IMG/VR virus record: IMGVR_UViG_3300026097_000020
Coordinates: 1 to 64,000 of that record
Origin: a virus
Direction: 5' to 3' (one strand)
DNA length: 64,000 nt
This document shows positions 38,587 through 47,141 of this stretch, in pieces. The notes beneath the pieces are model-generated. The model did no database searches and was not told the origin of the DNA. It saw only the letters and a list, made by a program, of their open reading frames with translations. The translations under genes and the position numbers were made by a program. How positions within the stretch are numbered: position 1 is the stretch's first letter; the number at the start of each line of letters is the position of its first letter.

Positions 38587-38896
38587 CAACCTTGCCAAAG
38601 ACCTGCATGAGGTTGCAGTAGCTAAAGGCTTTTGGCCAGAAGAGGTGGATGATATTTTTGTTACTAAGCAGCTCATGATGATTGTGTCAGAAGCTGTGGA
38701 AGTAATGGAGGCTATTCGTAAGGACAAGGGGTCGGCAGAAGTAGTCGATGAAATGGCAGACATCCTCATTCGCACACTTGACTTATACGAAGGCTTAGTG
38801 GAGAATGGTTATACAGATATTTCACTAGATGATGCACTCTACAACAAAGTGGAGTTTAACAAGGAGAGACCAGAAAGGCACGGTGTACGGTTTTGA
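38570..38896 (+). CDS. MazG-like nucleotide pyrophosphohydrolase
   Basis: 108 residues, one all-helical MazG domain. The metal-binding pattern is visible: IVSEAVEVMEAI (Glu-x-x-x-x-Glu) and VVDEMADILIRTLDL (Glu-x-x-Asp). Such enzymes hydrolyse NTPs or dNTPs to monophosphates, or lower host (p)ppGpp indirectly. In phages they often accompany DNA precursor genes. It is coupled to the polymerase by overlap and to RecA by TTGA. Confidence 0.8.
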   Translation: MTYYLDNLAKDLHEVAVAKGFWPEEVDDIFVTKQLMMIVSEAVEVMEAIRKDKGSAEVVDEMADILIRTLDLYEGLVENGYTDISLDDALYNKVEFNKERPERHGVRF

Positions 38897-39903
38897 CAGT
38901 AACATTAGAAGAGGCTATGTCTCAGCTAGATCCAAAAATTAGGAAGAGCTTGGCCAATGGTGTCGGGGTGACCATTGAAAAACAGCCCACACCAAGTTTC
39001 GGATTAAACAGAGCTCTCGATGGAGGCCTTCCTTATGGTAGGCAGGTTTTGGTCTGGGGCAGCAAATCAAGTGCTAAGTCTTCTCTATGTCTTCAAACAA
39101 TTGGCATGGCACAGAAAGACGGAAAGTTGTGTGCTTGGATCGATGCAGAGATGTCTTATTCAGAAGAGTGGGCTGTTGGGTTGGGGGTAGATCCAGAACA
39201 GCTAATCTACTCTCAGGCTCGTACAATTAACGAAATGGTAGATGTTACCGTCGCCTTGATGGAGGCTGGGGTAGACCTAATTGTAGTAGATAGTATTACA
39301 TCGCTTTTACCCGCAATCTACTTTGACAAGGGCACAGAAGACCTTAAGCAACTAGAAAATACCAAGCAAATTGGTGCTGAGTCTAGAGACTTTAGTAATG
39401 CCTGGAAGATGATTAACTATGCTAATAACAAAGTCAAGCCTACTTTGCTTTTGCTTATTTCTCAGTCAAGAAATAATATTAATGCGATGTATACAAGCCA
39501 GCAACCATCTGGAGGTCAATCAACCAAGTTTTATTCTTCAACCATTATCAAGCTGTTTTCTTCAGAGTCTGACAACCAGGCTATTAAAGGAAAGATTGCC
39601 GTAGGCGATAAGTTAATCGAAGAAAAGATTGGTCGCAAAATTAACTGGCAGCTACAGTTTTCCAAAACATCTCCAGGATTTCAAGCCGGAGAGTATGACT
39701 TCTATTTCCGTGGCGACCAGGTAGGTCTAGATGAAATTGCAGATCTGGTTGACACAGCAGAGCTTGCTGGAATTGTTTCTCGCACTGGAGCCTGGTATTT
39801 ACTGCCAGATGGCAACAAGGTGCAGGGCAGAGAGGGATTCATCAGCAAGGTTCGTGAAGATGTAGAAATGGAAAACATGTTAAGGGAGCAGCTAAATGGC
39901 TGA
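38893..39903 (+). CDS. recA: RecA-like recombinase
   Basis: 336 residues with a TTG start overlapping the upstream stop. The Walker A is GSKSSAKSS at 56-64, with Ala in place of the usual Gly before Lys. Also present are AWIDAEMSYSEEWA with the RecA catalytic Glu region and LIVVDSITSLLP as Walker B. The DNA-binding L2 region appears as SRNNINAMYTSQQPSGGQ followed by KFYSSTIIKLF. The family drives strand exchange in repair and recombination-dependent replication. The unusual Walker A is common in phage RecA/UvsX relatives. Confidence 0.88.
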   Translation: MTVTLEEAMSQLDPKIRKSLANGVGVTIEKQPTPSFGLNRALDGGLPYGRQVLVWGSKSSAKSSLCLQTIGMAQKDGKLCAWIDAEMSYSEEWAVGLGVDPEQLIYSQARTINEMVDVTVALMEAGVDLIVVDSITSLLPAIYFDKGTEDLKQLENTKQIGAESRDFSNAWKMINYANNKVKPTLLLLISQSRNNINAMYTSQQPSGGQSTKFYSSTIIKLFSSESDNQAIKGKIAVGDKLIEEKIGRKINWQLQFSKTSPGFQAGEYDFYFRGDQVGLDEIADLVDTAELAGIVSRTGAWYLLPDGNKVQGREGFISKVREDVEMENMLREQLNG

Positions 39904-40081
39904 TCGCTACAACGTATATAAAGGCAAGTTCGTATGTCATACATGCAAAAAAGATGTTCCAAATATGAGATATTATTTTGCATCTAAAGAGATGACCTGG
40001 GTCTGTGCTGATAATCACATGACTAAGGTTAGCTTAGAGACTAGAAAGAAAAAGAAAAGAGACTATGACAGAGAAATCTGA
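39896..40081 (+). CDS. Small zinc-ribbon protein
   Basis: 61 residues, overlapping recA by 8 nt. CHTC near residue 14 and a later Cys plus His (VCADNH) could bind one zinc ion; the C-terminus is strongly basic (RKKKKRDYDRE). It may bind nucleic acid. Function unknown. Confidence 0.6.
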   Translation: MADRYNVYKGKFVCHTCKKDVPNMRYYFASKEMTWVCADNHMTKVSLETRKKKKRDYDREI

Positions 40082-40355
40082 GGGTAAAAGAATTGGTGCA
40101 AAGCTACACAAAAACAGTGGCCGTAACACCAAAAAGGGAGATGCCTCCTGGCATGATTTCGTAATCGATTTTAAAGAAGTTGGCAAAAGCTTTACCCTAA
40201 ATAAAGAAGTATGGGCAAAGGCAGTGACCGATGCCTTGAAGTCTAATGCAGATCCTGCTATAGTTGTAGTTATAGGAGAAACACAAAAAACAAGACTAGC
40301 TGTCATTGAGTTGTCGCTGCTAGAACAAATGTTAGAAGAGAGAGATAACAAATGA
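40065..40355 (+). CDS. PD-(D/E)XK nuclease-like protein, possible Holliday junction resolvase
   Basis: 96 residues. KRIGAKLHKNSGRNTKKGDA is followed by FVIDFKEVGKSFTL, then a helix with VWAKAVTDALK and IVVVIGE. The acidic GD, then IDFK, gives the core of a PD-(D/E)XK nuclease as in Hjc/VRR-type resolvases. Overlaps on both sides place it in the recombination operon between RecA and a DnaQ-like exonuclease. A separate RuvC-like gene lies at 42314-42889, so this may act on other branched DNA. Confidence 0.5.
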   Translation: MTEKSEGKRIGAKLHKNSGRNTKKGDASWHDFVIDFKEVGKSFTLNKEVWAKAVTDALKSNADPAIVVVIGETQKTRLAVIELSLLEQMLEERDNK

Positions 40356-40960
40356 AAATCCTAATGTTGGATATTGAAACAACCCCAATGCAGGTATATA
40401 CATGGGGACTTTGGGACCAGAATATTGGTATCAATCAAATAATTAAGCCTACAGAGATGATGTGCTTTGGTGCAAAGTGGCAGGGTAAGAAAAAGGTTAC
40501 CTTCAAGTCCGTCCACCATGATGGCAAGAAAGCTATGCTGGAAGAGCTACATGCCATGATGGAAGAAGCAGATGCACTTGTTGGCTGGAACTCAGCAGCA
40601 TTTGACCACAAGCATATCAAAAGGGAGTTTCTTGAAAACGGAATGACCCCACCATCTGTAGTAAAAGACCTTGACCTAATGAGTGTTGTAAAGGCTAACT
40701 TTAAGTTTCCCTCTAACAAGCTTGACTATGTCGCTCAGGCTTTGGGGGTAGGGGCCAAGGTAAAGCATTCAGGATTCGATCTTTGGATTGATTGTATGGC
40801 AGGAAACGATAAGGCCTGGAAAGAGATGAAGCGGTATCAGATTCAGGATGTCGTATTGCTTGAAGAATTGTATCAAGTTCTCCTTCCCTGGCTTCCGGGG
40901 GCTAGTAGTGTAACTGTTAAAGAGAAGCGAGAAATCGCTGGACCTGAGAAAGTGCTATAA
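40352..40960 (+). CDS. DnaQ-like 3'-5' exonuclease
   Basis: 202 residues, ATGA overlap with the upstream gene. The three exonuclease motifs are visible: Exo I LDIETT (Asp7, Glu9), Exo II VGWNSAAFDHKHI (near 80-90) and Exo III YQIQDVVLLEEL (near 170-180). This DEDDy-type domain could proofread for the DnaE polymerase, which lacks its own exonuclease, or process recombination ends. The stop codon lies inside the next promoter's -10. Confidence 0.8.
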   Translation: MKILMLDIETTPMQVYTWGLWDQNIGINQIIKPTEMMCFGAKWQGKKKVTFKSVHHDGKKAMLEELHAMMEEADALVGWNSAAFDHKHIKREFLENGMTPPSVVKDLDLMSVVKANFKFPSNKLDYVAQALGVGAKVKHSGFDLWIDCMAGNDKAWKEMKRYQIQDVVLLEELYQVLLPWLPGASSVTVKEKREIAGPEKVL

Positions 40961-40961
40961 T
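40953..40961 (+). promoter_or_regulatory. Extended -10 element overlapping a gene junction
   Basis: TGC plus TATAAT (40956-40961) with only 3 nt to ATG 40965. The predicted start is just inside the coding sequence, so either initiation is slightly upstream or the element serves a shortened product. It reads as part of the same promoter family. Confidence 0.45.
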
Positions 40962-40964
40962 AGT

Positions 40965-41270
40965 ATGACAGAAAACAGAACAACCATTGATCTTGTTAAT
41001 GGTCTAGCTGAGATAAATGAATATATGGAAGACGAAGAGCTTAATCATGCACTAGTAATGATATCTAAGCTAATCGTAAAGCCAGATATTCCTATTCAGG
41101 TAGCTACCATGGAAATAGTTAGACTGCAAGCAATTGCAGCAAAGCTTTCTCTAAGAGCAACCTGGATGGCAAATGTAGATAAAGGAGATAGGCCGAAAAA
41201 GAACTTATACTATACAGCAGCAGAGGCAGTAAACAATTTAGTCTCAGCTCTCAAGTATATTACTCGGTAA
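40965..41270 (+). CDS. Hypothetical helical protein
   Basis: 101 residues, all-helical by composition, acidic N-terminal half (NEYMEDEELNHALVMISKLI) and basic C-terminal half (KGDRPKKNLYYTAAEAVNN). No known motif. It lies between the exonuclease and the Cas4-like gene in the recombination cluster and may be an accessory factor. Confidence 0.65.
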   Translation: MTENRTTIDLVNGLAEINEYMEDEELNHALVMISKLIVKPDIPIQVATMEIVRLQAIAAKLSLRATWMANVDKGDRPKKNLYYTAAEAVNNLVSALKYITR

Positions 41271-41276
41271 ATAAAT

Positions 41277-42065
41277 ATGTCAAAAAACTTATTGCAACAA
41301 GTTATGGGTAGCCAGTCTCCCAAGAATAACGGTCTTAGTGGCCTTGTGGAAAAGATTAACTCTGGATATATTGCCAAGCGTGGGCCACGGCATCAGCAAA
41401 AGAAAACCTTTGCCCCTTCTACAATTGCTTACGGTCACGGAGAATGTCCACGCTATTGGTACCTAGCTTTTGAGGGTGGTACCTTCGAAGACTATGCAGA
41501 TCCATTTGCAGGTGCCAACATGACCAATGGCACAAAGTCTCACGAGCGTATTCAGCAAGCCATTGAAGATGCTGGAATTATGGTGAAGTCAGAGTTTAAG
41601 ATTACTCACGAAGACCCTCCAATTTTTGGATACGGTGATTCAATTGTCGAGTGGGAGGGCGAAGAGCTCCTTATTGAGATTAAGACAGCTATGCAAGAAG
41701 GCTTTGAGTATAGAAAGAAAAGCAGAAAAGCAAAGCTAGGGCATTTGGTTCAGCTTCTTATCTATATGAAAATACTTAAAAAGCCTAGAGGTGTTATACT
41801 ATATGAGAACAAGAATAATCATGAACTCTTGGCGATACCTGTCGAGGTAAATGATTATTATATTAAGTGGGTAGATCAGACATTTGAATGGATGAGGACA
41901 GTTAGGAAAGCGTGGGAAGACAAAACCATGCCAACCAAAAACTATCGATCTAATTCAAAGATTTGCAAGACATGTCCTCTTCGGGCAGTTTGCGATCAGG
42001 CTGGTGAGGGAGAAATTAAAATTAACTCGCTGGAGCCTATCGATGAAGCACTGTCAATGGTGTGA
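41277..42065 (+). CDS. Cas4-like PD-(D/E)XK exonuclease with Cys cluster
   Basis: 262 residues. An early Cys in GHGECPRYWYL and three late Cys in SKICKTCPLRAVCDQ can hold a 4Fe-4S cluster as in Cas4/AddB-type nucleases. The nuclease core has YGDSIVEWEGEELLIEIKTA (Asp, then Glu-x-Lys) and a motif with GHLVQLLIYMKIL. Phage Cas4-like proteins are 5'-3' exonucleases in recombination. No CRISPR array or other cas gene is present, so recombination is the likely role. Confidence 0.8.
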   Translation: MSKNLLQQVMGSQSPKNNGLSGLVEKINSGYIAKRGPRHQQKKTFAPSTIAYGHGECPRYWYLAFEGGTFEDYADPFAGANMTNGTKSHERIQQAIEDAGIMVKSEFKITHEDPPIFGYGDSIVEWEGEELLIEIKTAMQEGFEYRKKSRKAKLGHLVQLLIYMKILKKPRGVILYENKNNHELLAIPVEVNDYYIKWVDQTFEWMRTVRKAWEDKTMPTKNYRSNSKICKTCPLRAVCDQAGEGEIKINSLEPIDEALSMV

Positions 42066-42342
42066 TGCCGCATTTCAATCTAAAGTATCTTATCAGATAT
42101 ATTGCACACCGCAATGTCGAGAAGAAGCGACAAAAGAAAAGATCGCTGACAGATACGCTATTACTCGTCGTCATAAAATGATGTCGCAAAACAGAAAGTG
42201 CAAGCAGTGCGGCAAGAAGTTATCTGCATACAATGATGATGTACTTTGTCACAGCTGCTTAATAAATCCCAAAGAAGTAAACAGAACATTAAAAGAAATT
42301 AAGGGGATGGCTGATGGTAAAGATCAATCAGATCAATCCTAA
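42043..42342 (+). CDS. Double zinc-ribbon small protein
   Basis: 99 residues from ATG 42043, overlapping the Cas4-like gene by 23 nt. Two Cys pairs are visible at the start (CQWCDAAFQ, then YCTPQC) and two later (CKQCGKKLSA, then CHSC). Basic residues separate them. The protein resembles small phage zinc-finger proteins near recombination genes. Function unknown; nucleic acid binding is likely. Confidence 0.65.
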   Translation: MKHCQWCDAAFQSKVSYQIYCTPQCREEATKEKIADRYAITRRHKMMSQNRKCKQCGKKLSAYNDDVLCHSCLINPKEVNRTLKEIKGMADGKDQSDQS

Positions 42343-42889
42343 ACCTGCAAGTATATGTGCAATTGATGCCAGCACAAACAGCCTGGCATTTGCATCATTC
42401 AATCGTAATGACCTAGAGGCTATGGGAAAAATTGAATTTAGAGGAGCCAGTACCTATGAAAAAGTCGCTGATGCAGCAGCTAAGACACAAGCTTTCTTCG
42501 ACTCTTATGGAGTTCCAGACGCGATTGTCATTGAACACACTGTTTTTATCAATAGTCCAAAAACTGCAGCAGATCTTGCCTTAGTGCAGGGAGCAATGCT
42601 GGGGGCTATGAGCGTAGCGGGGGTAAAGAAAATTAAATCTATCAACCCTATTGCTTGGCAAACCTTTATTGGCAATGGCAGGCTGAGCAAAGAAGAAAAG
42701 AAAATGATTAGAGATGAGACTCCTGGCAAAAGTGATTCTTGGTACAAGGCTCAAGAAAGAGAATGGCGTAAGCAAAGGACTATACATTTTGTTGAGATAC
42801 AATATGACAAGTTTATTTTAGACAATGATGTTGCTGATGCCATTGGAATTGGGCACTATGCTTTGCATAATTGGGACAAGCTAAATTGA
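42314..42889 (+). CDS. RuvC-like Holliday junction resolvase
   Basis: 191 residues. RNase H-fold acidic residues are seen in ICAIDASTNSLAFASF (first Asp), AIVIEHTVF (Glu) and NDVADAIGIGHYAL near the end (Asp pair). This matches the RuvC superfamily. Such enzymes resolve recombination junctions and debranch DNA before packaging. It overlaps the upstream gene by 29 nt. Confidence 0.8.
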   Translation: MVKINQINPKPASICAIDASTNSLAFASFNRNDLEAMGKIEFRGASTYEKVADAAAKTQAFFDSYGVPDAIVIEHTVFINSPKTAADLALVQGAMLGAMSVAGVKKIKSINPIAWQTFIGNGRLSKEEKKMIRDETPGKSDSWYKAQEREWRKQRTIHFVEIQYDKFILDNDVADAIGIGHYALHNWDKLN

Positions 42890-42898
42890 CAGGAGGTC

Positions 42899-43057
42899 AT
42901 GGTGGCTGCTAAACTATACTTAAATGAAAATTGGTTGCGTAAGAGGTATCAGCTCGAACGTAAAACTCCTCAAGAAATTGCAACAGAGTGTGGAGTAAGT
43001 TTAAAAACAATTTATATATATTTAGACAAATTTGGATTAAGGAAATCAAAGCGTTGA
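42899..43057 (+). CDS. Small helix-turn-helix protein
   Basis: 52 residues, with AGGAGG directly upstream; GTG 42902 has better spacing (5 nt) and may be the real start. A helix-turn-helix is clear: TPQEIATECGVSLKTIYIYL at residues ~26-45, then a basic tail (GLRKSKR). It is too short for an effector domain and may act as a dimeric DNA-binding factor or origin/pac-site protein. The stop overlaps the next TTG start. Confidence 0.65.
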   Translation: MVAAKLYLNENWLRKRYQLERKTPQEIATECGVSLKTIYIYLDKFGLRKSKR

Positions 43058-43233
43058 GAGTTATTAAACATTTTGCCAAGGTAGCAAAGATGCAATTCGT
43101 AAGGCTCACCTGCAAGCACGAAGAGTCTCACGAAGCATCGTGCCCATTCACTGGCATGACATATATTAACTGCATTAAGTGTTGGAAGAGACTAGGGGTA
43201 GTACCAACTGATGAGCAAACAAACAGAGAATAA
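43054..43233 (+). CDS. Small Cys/His-rich protein
   Basis: 59 residues from TTG 43054 (TTGA overlap). The Cys and His pattern LTCKHEESHEASCPFTG then YINCIKCWKRLG suggests a zinc-binding fold. It may start later at ATG 43090. Small proteins of this type are common in actinophages. Function unknown. Confidence 0.55.
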   Translation: MRVIKHFAKVAKMQFVRLTCKHEESHEASCPFTGMTYINCIKCWKRLGVVPTDEQTNRE

Positions 43234-43483
43234 GATTACAGAAGTTATGCGAGGCATCGAGAAGATGCTGATCGACAAGAACAGGGCATACGGAGACTCG
43301 GCCCTCGAGCCCGTAAGGATTTTTTCTAAAACAGAAACAATCGAGCAGCTATATGTCCGCATTGATGACAAACTTTCCAGGGTACAAAGAGGTCACGAGT
43401 ATCCAGGAGACGACACAATCTTTGACCTCGTAGGGTATTTAGTATTGCTTTTAATCGCTAAGGAGAGAGATGAAAGAGTATAG
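43211..43483 (+). CDS. DUF1599/DUF6378-like nucleotide-associated protein
   Basis: 90 residues, helical. KNRAYGDSALEPVRIF near 24-40, IDDKLSRVQRG and DDTIFDLVGYLVLLL follow the conserved order of a small phage family (DUF1599-like) loosely related to MazG-type pyrophosphohydrolases. It lies directly before the GuaB-family gene, which fits a nucleotide metabolism role. The enzyme reaction is not known. Confidence 0.55.
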   Translation: MSKQTENKITEVMRGIEKMLIDKNRAYGDSALEPVRIFSKTETIEQLYVRIDDKLSRVQRGHEYPGDDTIFDLVGYLVLLLIAKERDERV

Positions 43484-44495
43484 TAACAAGGAGCAATTGT
43501 CCTTTGATGATATTTTGCTGGTGCCTCAACACTCAGATGTTGGAAGCAGAAAGAACGTTTCTCTTTCTGTTAATCTAAAAAACAATCTAGAATTTAAACT
43601 TCCAGTGATTGCTGCTCCTATGGATACCGTTTGCGAGTGGCAAATGGTAGAGTCAATGGACAGGGCTGGCGGTATGGGAATTCTGCATAGATACATGACC
43701 ATAGACGAGCAAGCCACAATGGTAAGAATGTCTAGGGGGCAGCCAGGATCGATTAATATTGGGGGGTCTATCGGAGCTCGTAACTCCTTTCTGGAGGATG
43801 CGAAAAAGCTTTTGTCCGCTGGAGCAAACCTAATTTTAATAGATGTTGCTAATGGCCACAACGAAAATGCTATTGAAGCAGTAAGGTCTCTCCGCAAAGA
43901 GGTAGGCGAAGAGGTTCACATCATGGCGGGTAACGTCGCTACATGGGATGGCTTTGCCAGGCTTGGCGATGCTGGAGCAGACTCTATTCGAGTTGGTATT
44001 GGTGGGGGTTCTGCTTGCACCACACGAGTTGTCAGTGCTCATGGTGTGCCTACCCTAGCTTCCATTTTAGATATTAGGGATAGGGTTTCTTATGAGGAGG
44101 GGCCAAGCCTGATTGCAGACGGTGGAATTCGTAATTCTGGAGATGCCGCCAAAGCTTTGGCTGCTGGTGCCCACGCTGTGATGATCGGAAGAATGCTTGC
44201 TGGCACAGAAGAGTCTCCCGGAGAGGTTGTAGATGGGCACAAGATCTTCCGTGGAATGGCGTCTAGGGAGGCACAGGAGGCTGGTAGGGGGGCCGTATCT
44301 GGGGTAGAGGGTATCTCAACTAGGGTTCCTTTTGTGGGTAGCGTAGTCGATATTCTTAATGATTTTAGCAACGGGCTAAGGAGTGCACTATCCTACACAG
44401 GGGTAGACAATCTTATTGACTTCCACTACGAGAGCATGTATAATAGAGTATCAGGTAATTCACTACATGAAACTAAACCACATGCCAAGGAGTAA
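43470..44495 (+). CDS. guaB: IMP dehydrogenase/GMP reductase family enzyme without CBS domains
   Basis: 341 residues, TIM barrel. The N-terminal [10 protein letters not shown], the phosphate loop [11 protein letters not shown] (about 215-225) and the catalytic loop [11 protein letters not shown] with Cys183 are all present. The CBS pair is absent, giving a length like GuaC. The end ([10 protein letters not shown]) resembles the SG-ES-H tail of IMPDH. The family either oxidises IMP to XMP toward GTP or reduces GMP to IMP. In a phage it probably adjusts guanine pools for DNA synthesis. Which reaction occurs cannot be fixed from the sequence. Confidence 0.8.
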   Translation: MKEYSNKEQLSFDDILLVPQHSDVGSRKNVSLSVNLKNNLEFKLPVIAAPMDTVCEWQMVESMDRAGGMGILHRYMTIDEQATMVRMSRGQPGSINIGGSIGARNSFLEDAKKLLSAGANLILIDVANGHNENAIEAVRSLRKEVGEEVHIMAGNVATWDGFARLGDAGADSIRVGIGGGSACTTRVVSAHGVPTLASILDIRDRVSYEEGPSLIADGGIRNSGDAAKALAAGAHAVMIGRMLAGTEESPGEVVDGHKIFRGMASREAQEAGRGAVSGVEGISTRVPFVGSVVDILNDFSNGLRSALSYTGVDNLIDFHYESMYNRVSGNSLHETKPHAKE

Positions 44496-44497
44496 AA

Positions 44498-44788
44498 TTG
44501 CGTAGTCGTAAAAAAGTACCCGCCAAAGAAAGCCCCTTTACCATGGAGCCTTATATGGAGGCAGATGGTTTCGCCATCAATGCTGGAGATCTAATAAAGA
44601 TTAAGGGTGAGTACGGTACCAAGTTTATGTTTAGGGGAGTTACCACAAACCCTGCTAATGGTGCAACCTGGGTAGACTGCTTTCAAATGTTTAGGGGTAA
44701 GCCTCAACAGTTTCGTGCCTTCAAGCGGGACAGGGTAAAAAGAATTCCTCAGAAGGGTAAGAGGGCTAAGCGTGTCAACAAATCCTGA
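44498..44788 (+). CDS. Hypothetical basic protein
   Basis: 96 residues from TTG 44498, preceded by AAGGAG. It begins and ends with basic residues (RSRKKVP; KGKRAKRVNKS) around a beta-rich core (YGTKFMFRGVTTNPANGATW). It resembles small SH3-like or OB-like proteins of actinophages. It overlaps the terminase small subunit gene by 17 nt. Function unknown. Confidence 0.6.
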   Translation: MRSRKKVPAKESPFTMEPYMEADGFAINAGDLIKIKGEYGTKFMFRGVTTNPANGATWVDCFQMFRGKPQQFRAFKRDRVKRIPQKGKRAKRVNKS

Positions 44789-45311
44789 AACTGAGCTTGT
44801 TCAGCATCTAGATAAAGTAAACAAGGTTGTTGGAGAATATCTTAAGGGAAGTGATCCCACCAAGATATCTAAAGAGCTAAGCATTCCACGCAAACAGGTC
44901 GTCGAATACTTAACTGAGTGGAAACAGATGGCATCAGCGAATGATGCAATTCGATCTAGAGCTAGAGAAGCACTGACCGCTGCTGACGAACATTACAGTA
45001 GATTAATCTCTAAATCTTATGAGGTTATTGATGATGCAGATACTAATGGAGATCTTAGATCTAAGTCTGGTGCTATCAAGCTGGTAATGGACATCGAGTC
45101 CAAACGTATTGAGATGCTTCAAAAAGCTGGTTTGCTAGAGAATAAAGAGCTGGCCGAAGAAATGATGGAGATTGAACGCAAGCAGGATATCTTAAAGCAA
45201 ATTCTTATGGATATTGCTAGTGAGCATCCAGAAATTAGAGACAAAATTATGGCTAGACTTTCTGAAGTAGCCAAGGATGGTGAAACCATTACGGTGGTCC
45301 ACGATGTTTGA
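44772..45311 (+). CDS. Terminase small subunit (probable)
   Basis: 179 residues, GTG start. An N-terminal helix-turn-helix (DPTKISKELSIPRKQVVEYL, about 27-46) is followed by long helices (RAREALTAADEHYSRLI, AIKLVMDIESKRIEML) and an acidic end. This is the layout of small terminase subunits, which recognise the packaging site and form a ring. It lies directly upstream of the large subunit and overlaps it by 8 nt. Confidence 0.7.
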   Translation: MSTNPETELVQHLDKVNKVVGEYLKGSDPTKISKELSIPRKQVVEYLTEWKQMASANDAIRSRAREALTAADEHYSRLISKSYEVIDDADTNGDLRSKSGAIKLVMDIESKRIEMLQKAGLLENKELAEEMMEIERKQDILKQILMDIASEHPEIRDKIMARLSEVAKDGETITVVHDV

Positions 45312-47085
45312 TGAGTTTCTTGAGGTACTGCAAGACAGTCCGTTTGAAGAAACTCCTGTAGATGTTAAGACATTCGTTCAGGGAGAAGATTTTCTTAATC
45401 AGCCACCACTATCGGATATTCAGTATGACATTGTTCGGGCTATGAGTCAAATCTACAAAAAGGAAGATTTGATTCAACTAGAAGGTTTTGAAGAAGGATC
45501 TCAGTATTATAAAAAATATACTAAAAATGAAATCATTCTACAGCTTGGCAAGGGTAGCGGTAAAGATTACGTTTCCACAGTAGCTGTAGCTTTTATTGTC
45601 TATAAGCTACTCTGCTTAAAAGATCCAGCAAGATATTATGGTAAACCATCTGGTGACGCCATTGACATTATCAACGTAGCTATCAACGCCCAGCAGGCTA
45701 AAAACGTTTTCTTTAAGGGATTAAAGACTAAGATTGAAAAGTCCCCCTGGTTTGCTGGCAGATACTATGCCAAAATGGACTCGATTGAATTTGATAAATC
45801 TATCACTGTTTATTCTGGTCACTCAGAACGTGAATCTCATGAGGGTCTCAACCTTTTAGTTGCCGTTCTAGATGAGATTTCTGGTTTTGCTAATGAGGTG
45901 GGTACTGGAAATGAGCAAGGTAAAACAGCAGACAATATTTACAAAGCATTCCGTGGTACCGTAGACTCTCGATTTCCCGATCTTGGCAAGGTAGCTCTAC
46001 TGTCCTTCCCAAGGTATCCTGGTGATTTTATTTCAAGCAAATACGAAGATTGTATTTTGGAAAAAGAAGTGATCACCAGAGATCATACTTATATAATGAA
46101 TCCAGATCTGGCAGAGGACTCTCCGGGTAACTCATTAGACATTAGTTGGGATGAAGATCATATCATTTCTTACAAATATCCCAACACCTTTGCTCTCAAG
46201 AGACCCACCTGGGAAGTCAATCCTACACGTTCTATTGATGATTTTAAATTAGCTTTCTTTACAGACATGGGTGATGCGATGATGAGGTTTGCCTGTGTTC
46301 CCACCTATGCTTCAGATGCATTCTTTAAGCAGCATGAAAAAGTGAGAGATGCAATGACCATGCGTAATCCCCTAGATAACTTTAGAAGATTTGACGAGAG
46401 CTTTAAGCCAGACTCAGAAACAAAATATTTTGTTCATGCTGACTTGGCTCAGCAGCACGACAAATGTGCTGTAGCAATAGCTCACGTTGACAAGTGGGTG
46501 GAGATGCAGGTTCTTAAAGACTACAACCAGGTAGTTCCTATTGTGGTGGTGGATGCGGTGGCATACTGGGAGCCAAAGGTAGAGGGGCCAGTAAATCTAT
46601 CAGAAGTAAAGCAATGGATTCAAAACCTAAGAAGGCTGGGCTTTGATCTAGGCATGGTCAGCTTTGACCGCTGGCAGTCATTTGATATTCAAAATGAATT
46701 AAAGTCTGTTGGAATTAGAACAGAAACAGTTTCTGTAGCCAAAAAGCATTACGAGGATATGGCTATGCTTATTTATGAAGACAGGCTAGTCATGCCTTCG
46801 ATCGAGTTACTGTTTGACGAGCTTACACAGCTTAAAATTATGAAAAATAATAGGGTAGACCACCCTCGTAAGAAGTCTAAAGACTTGGCAGATGCTGTGT
46901 GCGGTGCTGTGTTCGGTGCCATCTCTTACACACCTCGTGATAATTTTGGCGAGGTAGAGATTCATACCTTTAGGGACAGACCAAAGCGTGACCTTGCAGA
47001 CCTACCCGATAATGTGATAAACTATAAGCCCAAAGAGATGACGGACGACGTGCGAGATTATCTTGATCAATTTAAGATGATCTAA
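45304..47085 (+). CDS. Terminase large subunit
   Basis: 593 residues. The ATPase has Walker A LGKGSGKD at 81-88 and Walker B VAVLDEI with Asp190/Glu191. The C-terminal RNase H-like nuclease has VHADLAQQHD (near 383) and PRKKSKDLADAV (near 535). It is the motor that cuts concatemers and pumps DNA through the portal. ATG 45304 is preferred over the upstream in-frame start because it overlaps the small subunit stop. The location after replication genes, about 40 kb from the portal gene, is unusual for siphoviruses. Confidence 0.9.
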   Translation: MFDEFLEVLQDSPFEETPVDVKTFVQGEDFLNQPPLSDIQYDIVRAMSQIYKKEDLIQLEGFEEGSQYYKKYTKNEIILQLGKGSGKDYVSTVAVAFIVYKLLCLKDPARYYGKPSGDAIDIINVAINAQQAKNVFFKGLKTKIEKSPWFAGRYYAKMDSIEFDKSITVYSGHSERESHEGLNLLVAVLDEISGFANEVGTGNEQGKTADNIYKAFRGTVDSRFPDLGKVALLSFPRYPGDFISSKYEDCILEKEVITRDHTYIMNPDLAEDSPGNSLDISWDEDHIISYKYPNTFALKRPTWEVNPTRSIDDFKLAFFTDMGDAMMRFACVPTYASDAFFKQHEKVRDAMTMRNPLDNFRRFDESFKPDSETKYFVHADLAQQHDKCAVAIAHVDKWVEMQVLKDYNQVVPIVVVDAVAYWEPKVEGPVNLSEVKQWIQNLRRLGFDLGMVSFDRWQSFDIQNELKSVGIRTETVSVAKKHYEDMAMLIYEDRLVMPSIELLFDELTQLKIMKNNRVDHPRKKSKDLADAVCGAVFGAISYTPRDNFGEVEIHTFRDRPKRDLADLPDNVINYKPKEMTDDVRDYLDQFKMI

Positions 47086-47141
47086 ATGTTGGGTTTATTC
47101 CAAGGTTTTGCCACTAGATTTTGTGTAAAGGGAGAGTATAA

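Noticed and set aside
41277-42065. CRISPR-associated Cas4 as part of a CRISPR system
   Set aside because: No repeat array and no other cas gene occur in the window; the gene sits in a recombination cluster with RuvC-like and RecA-like genes.
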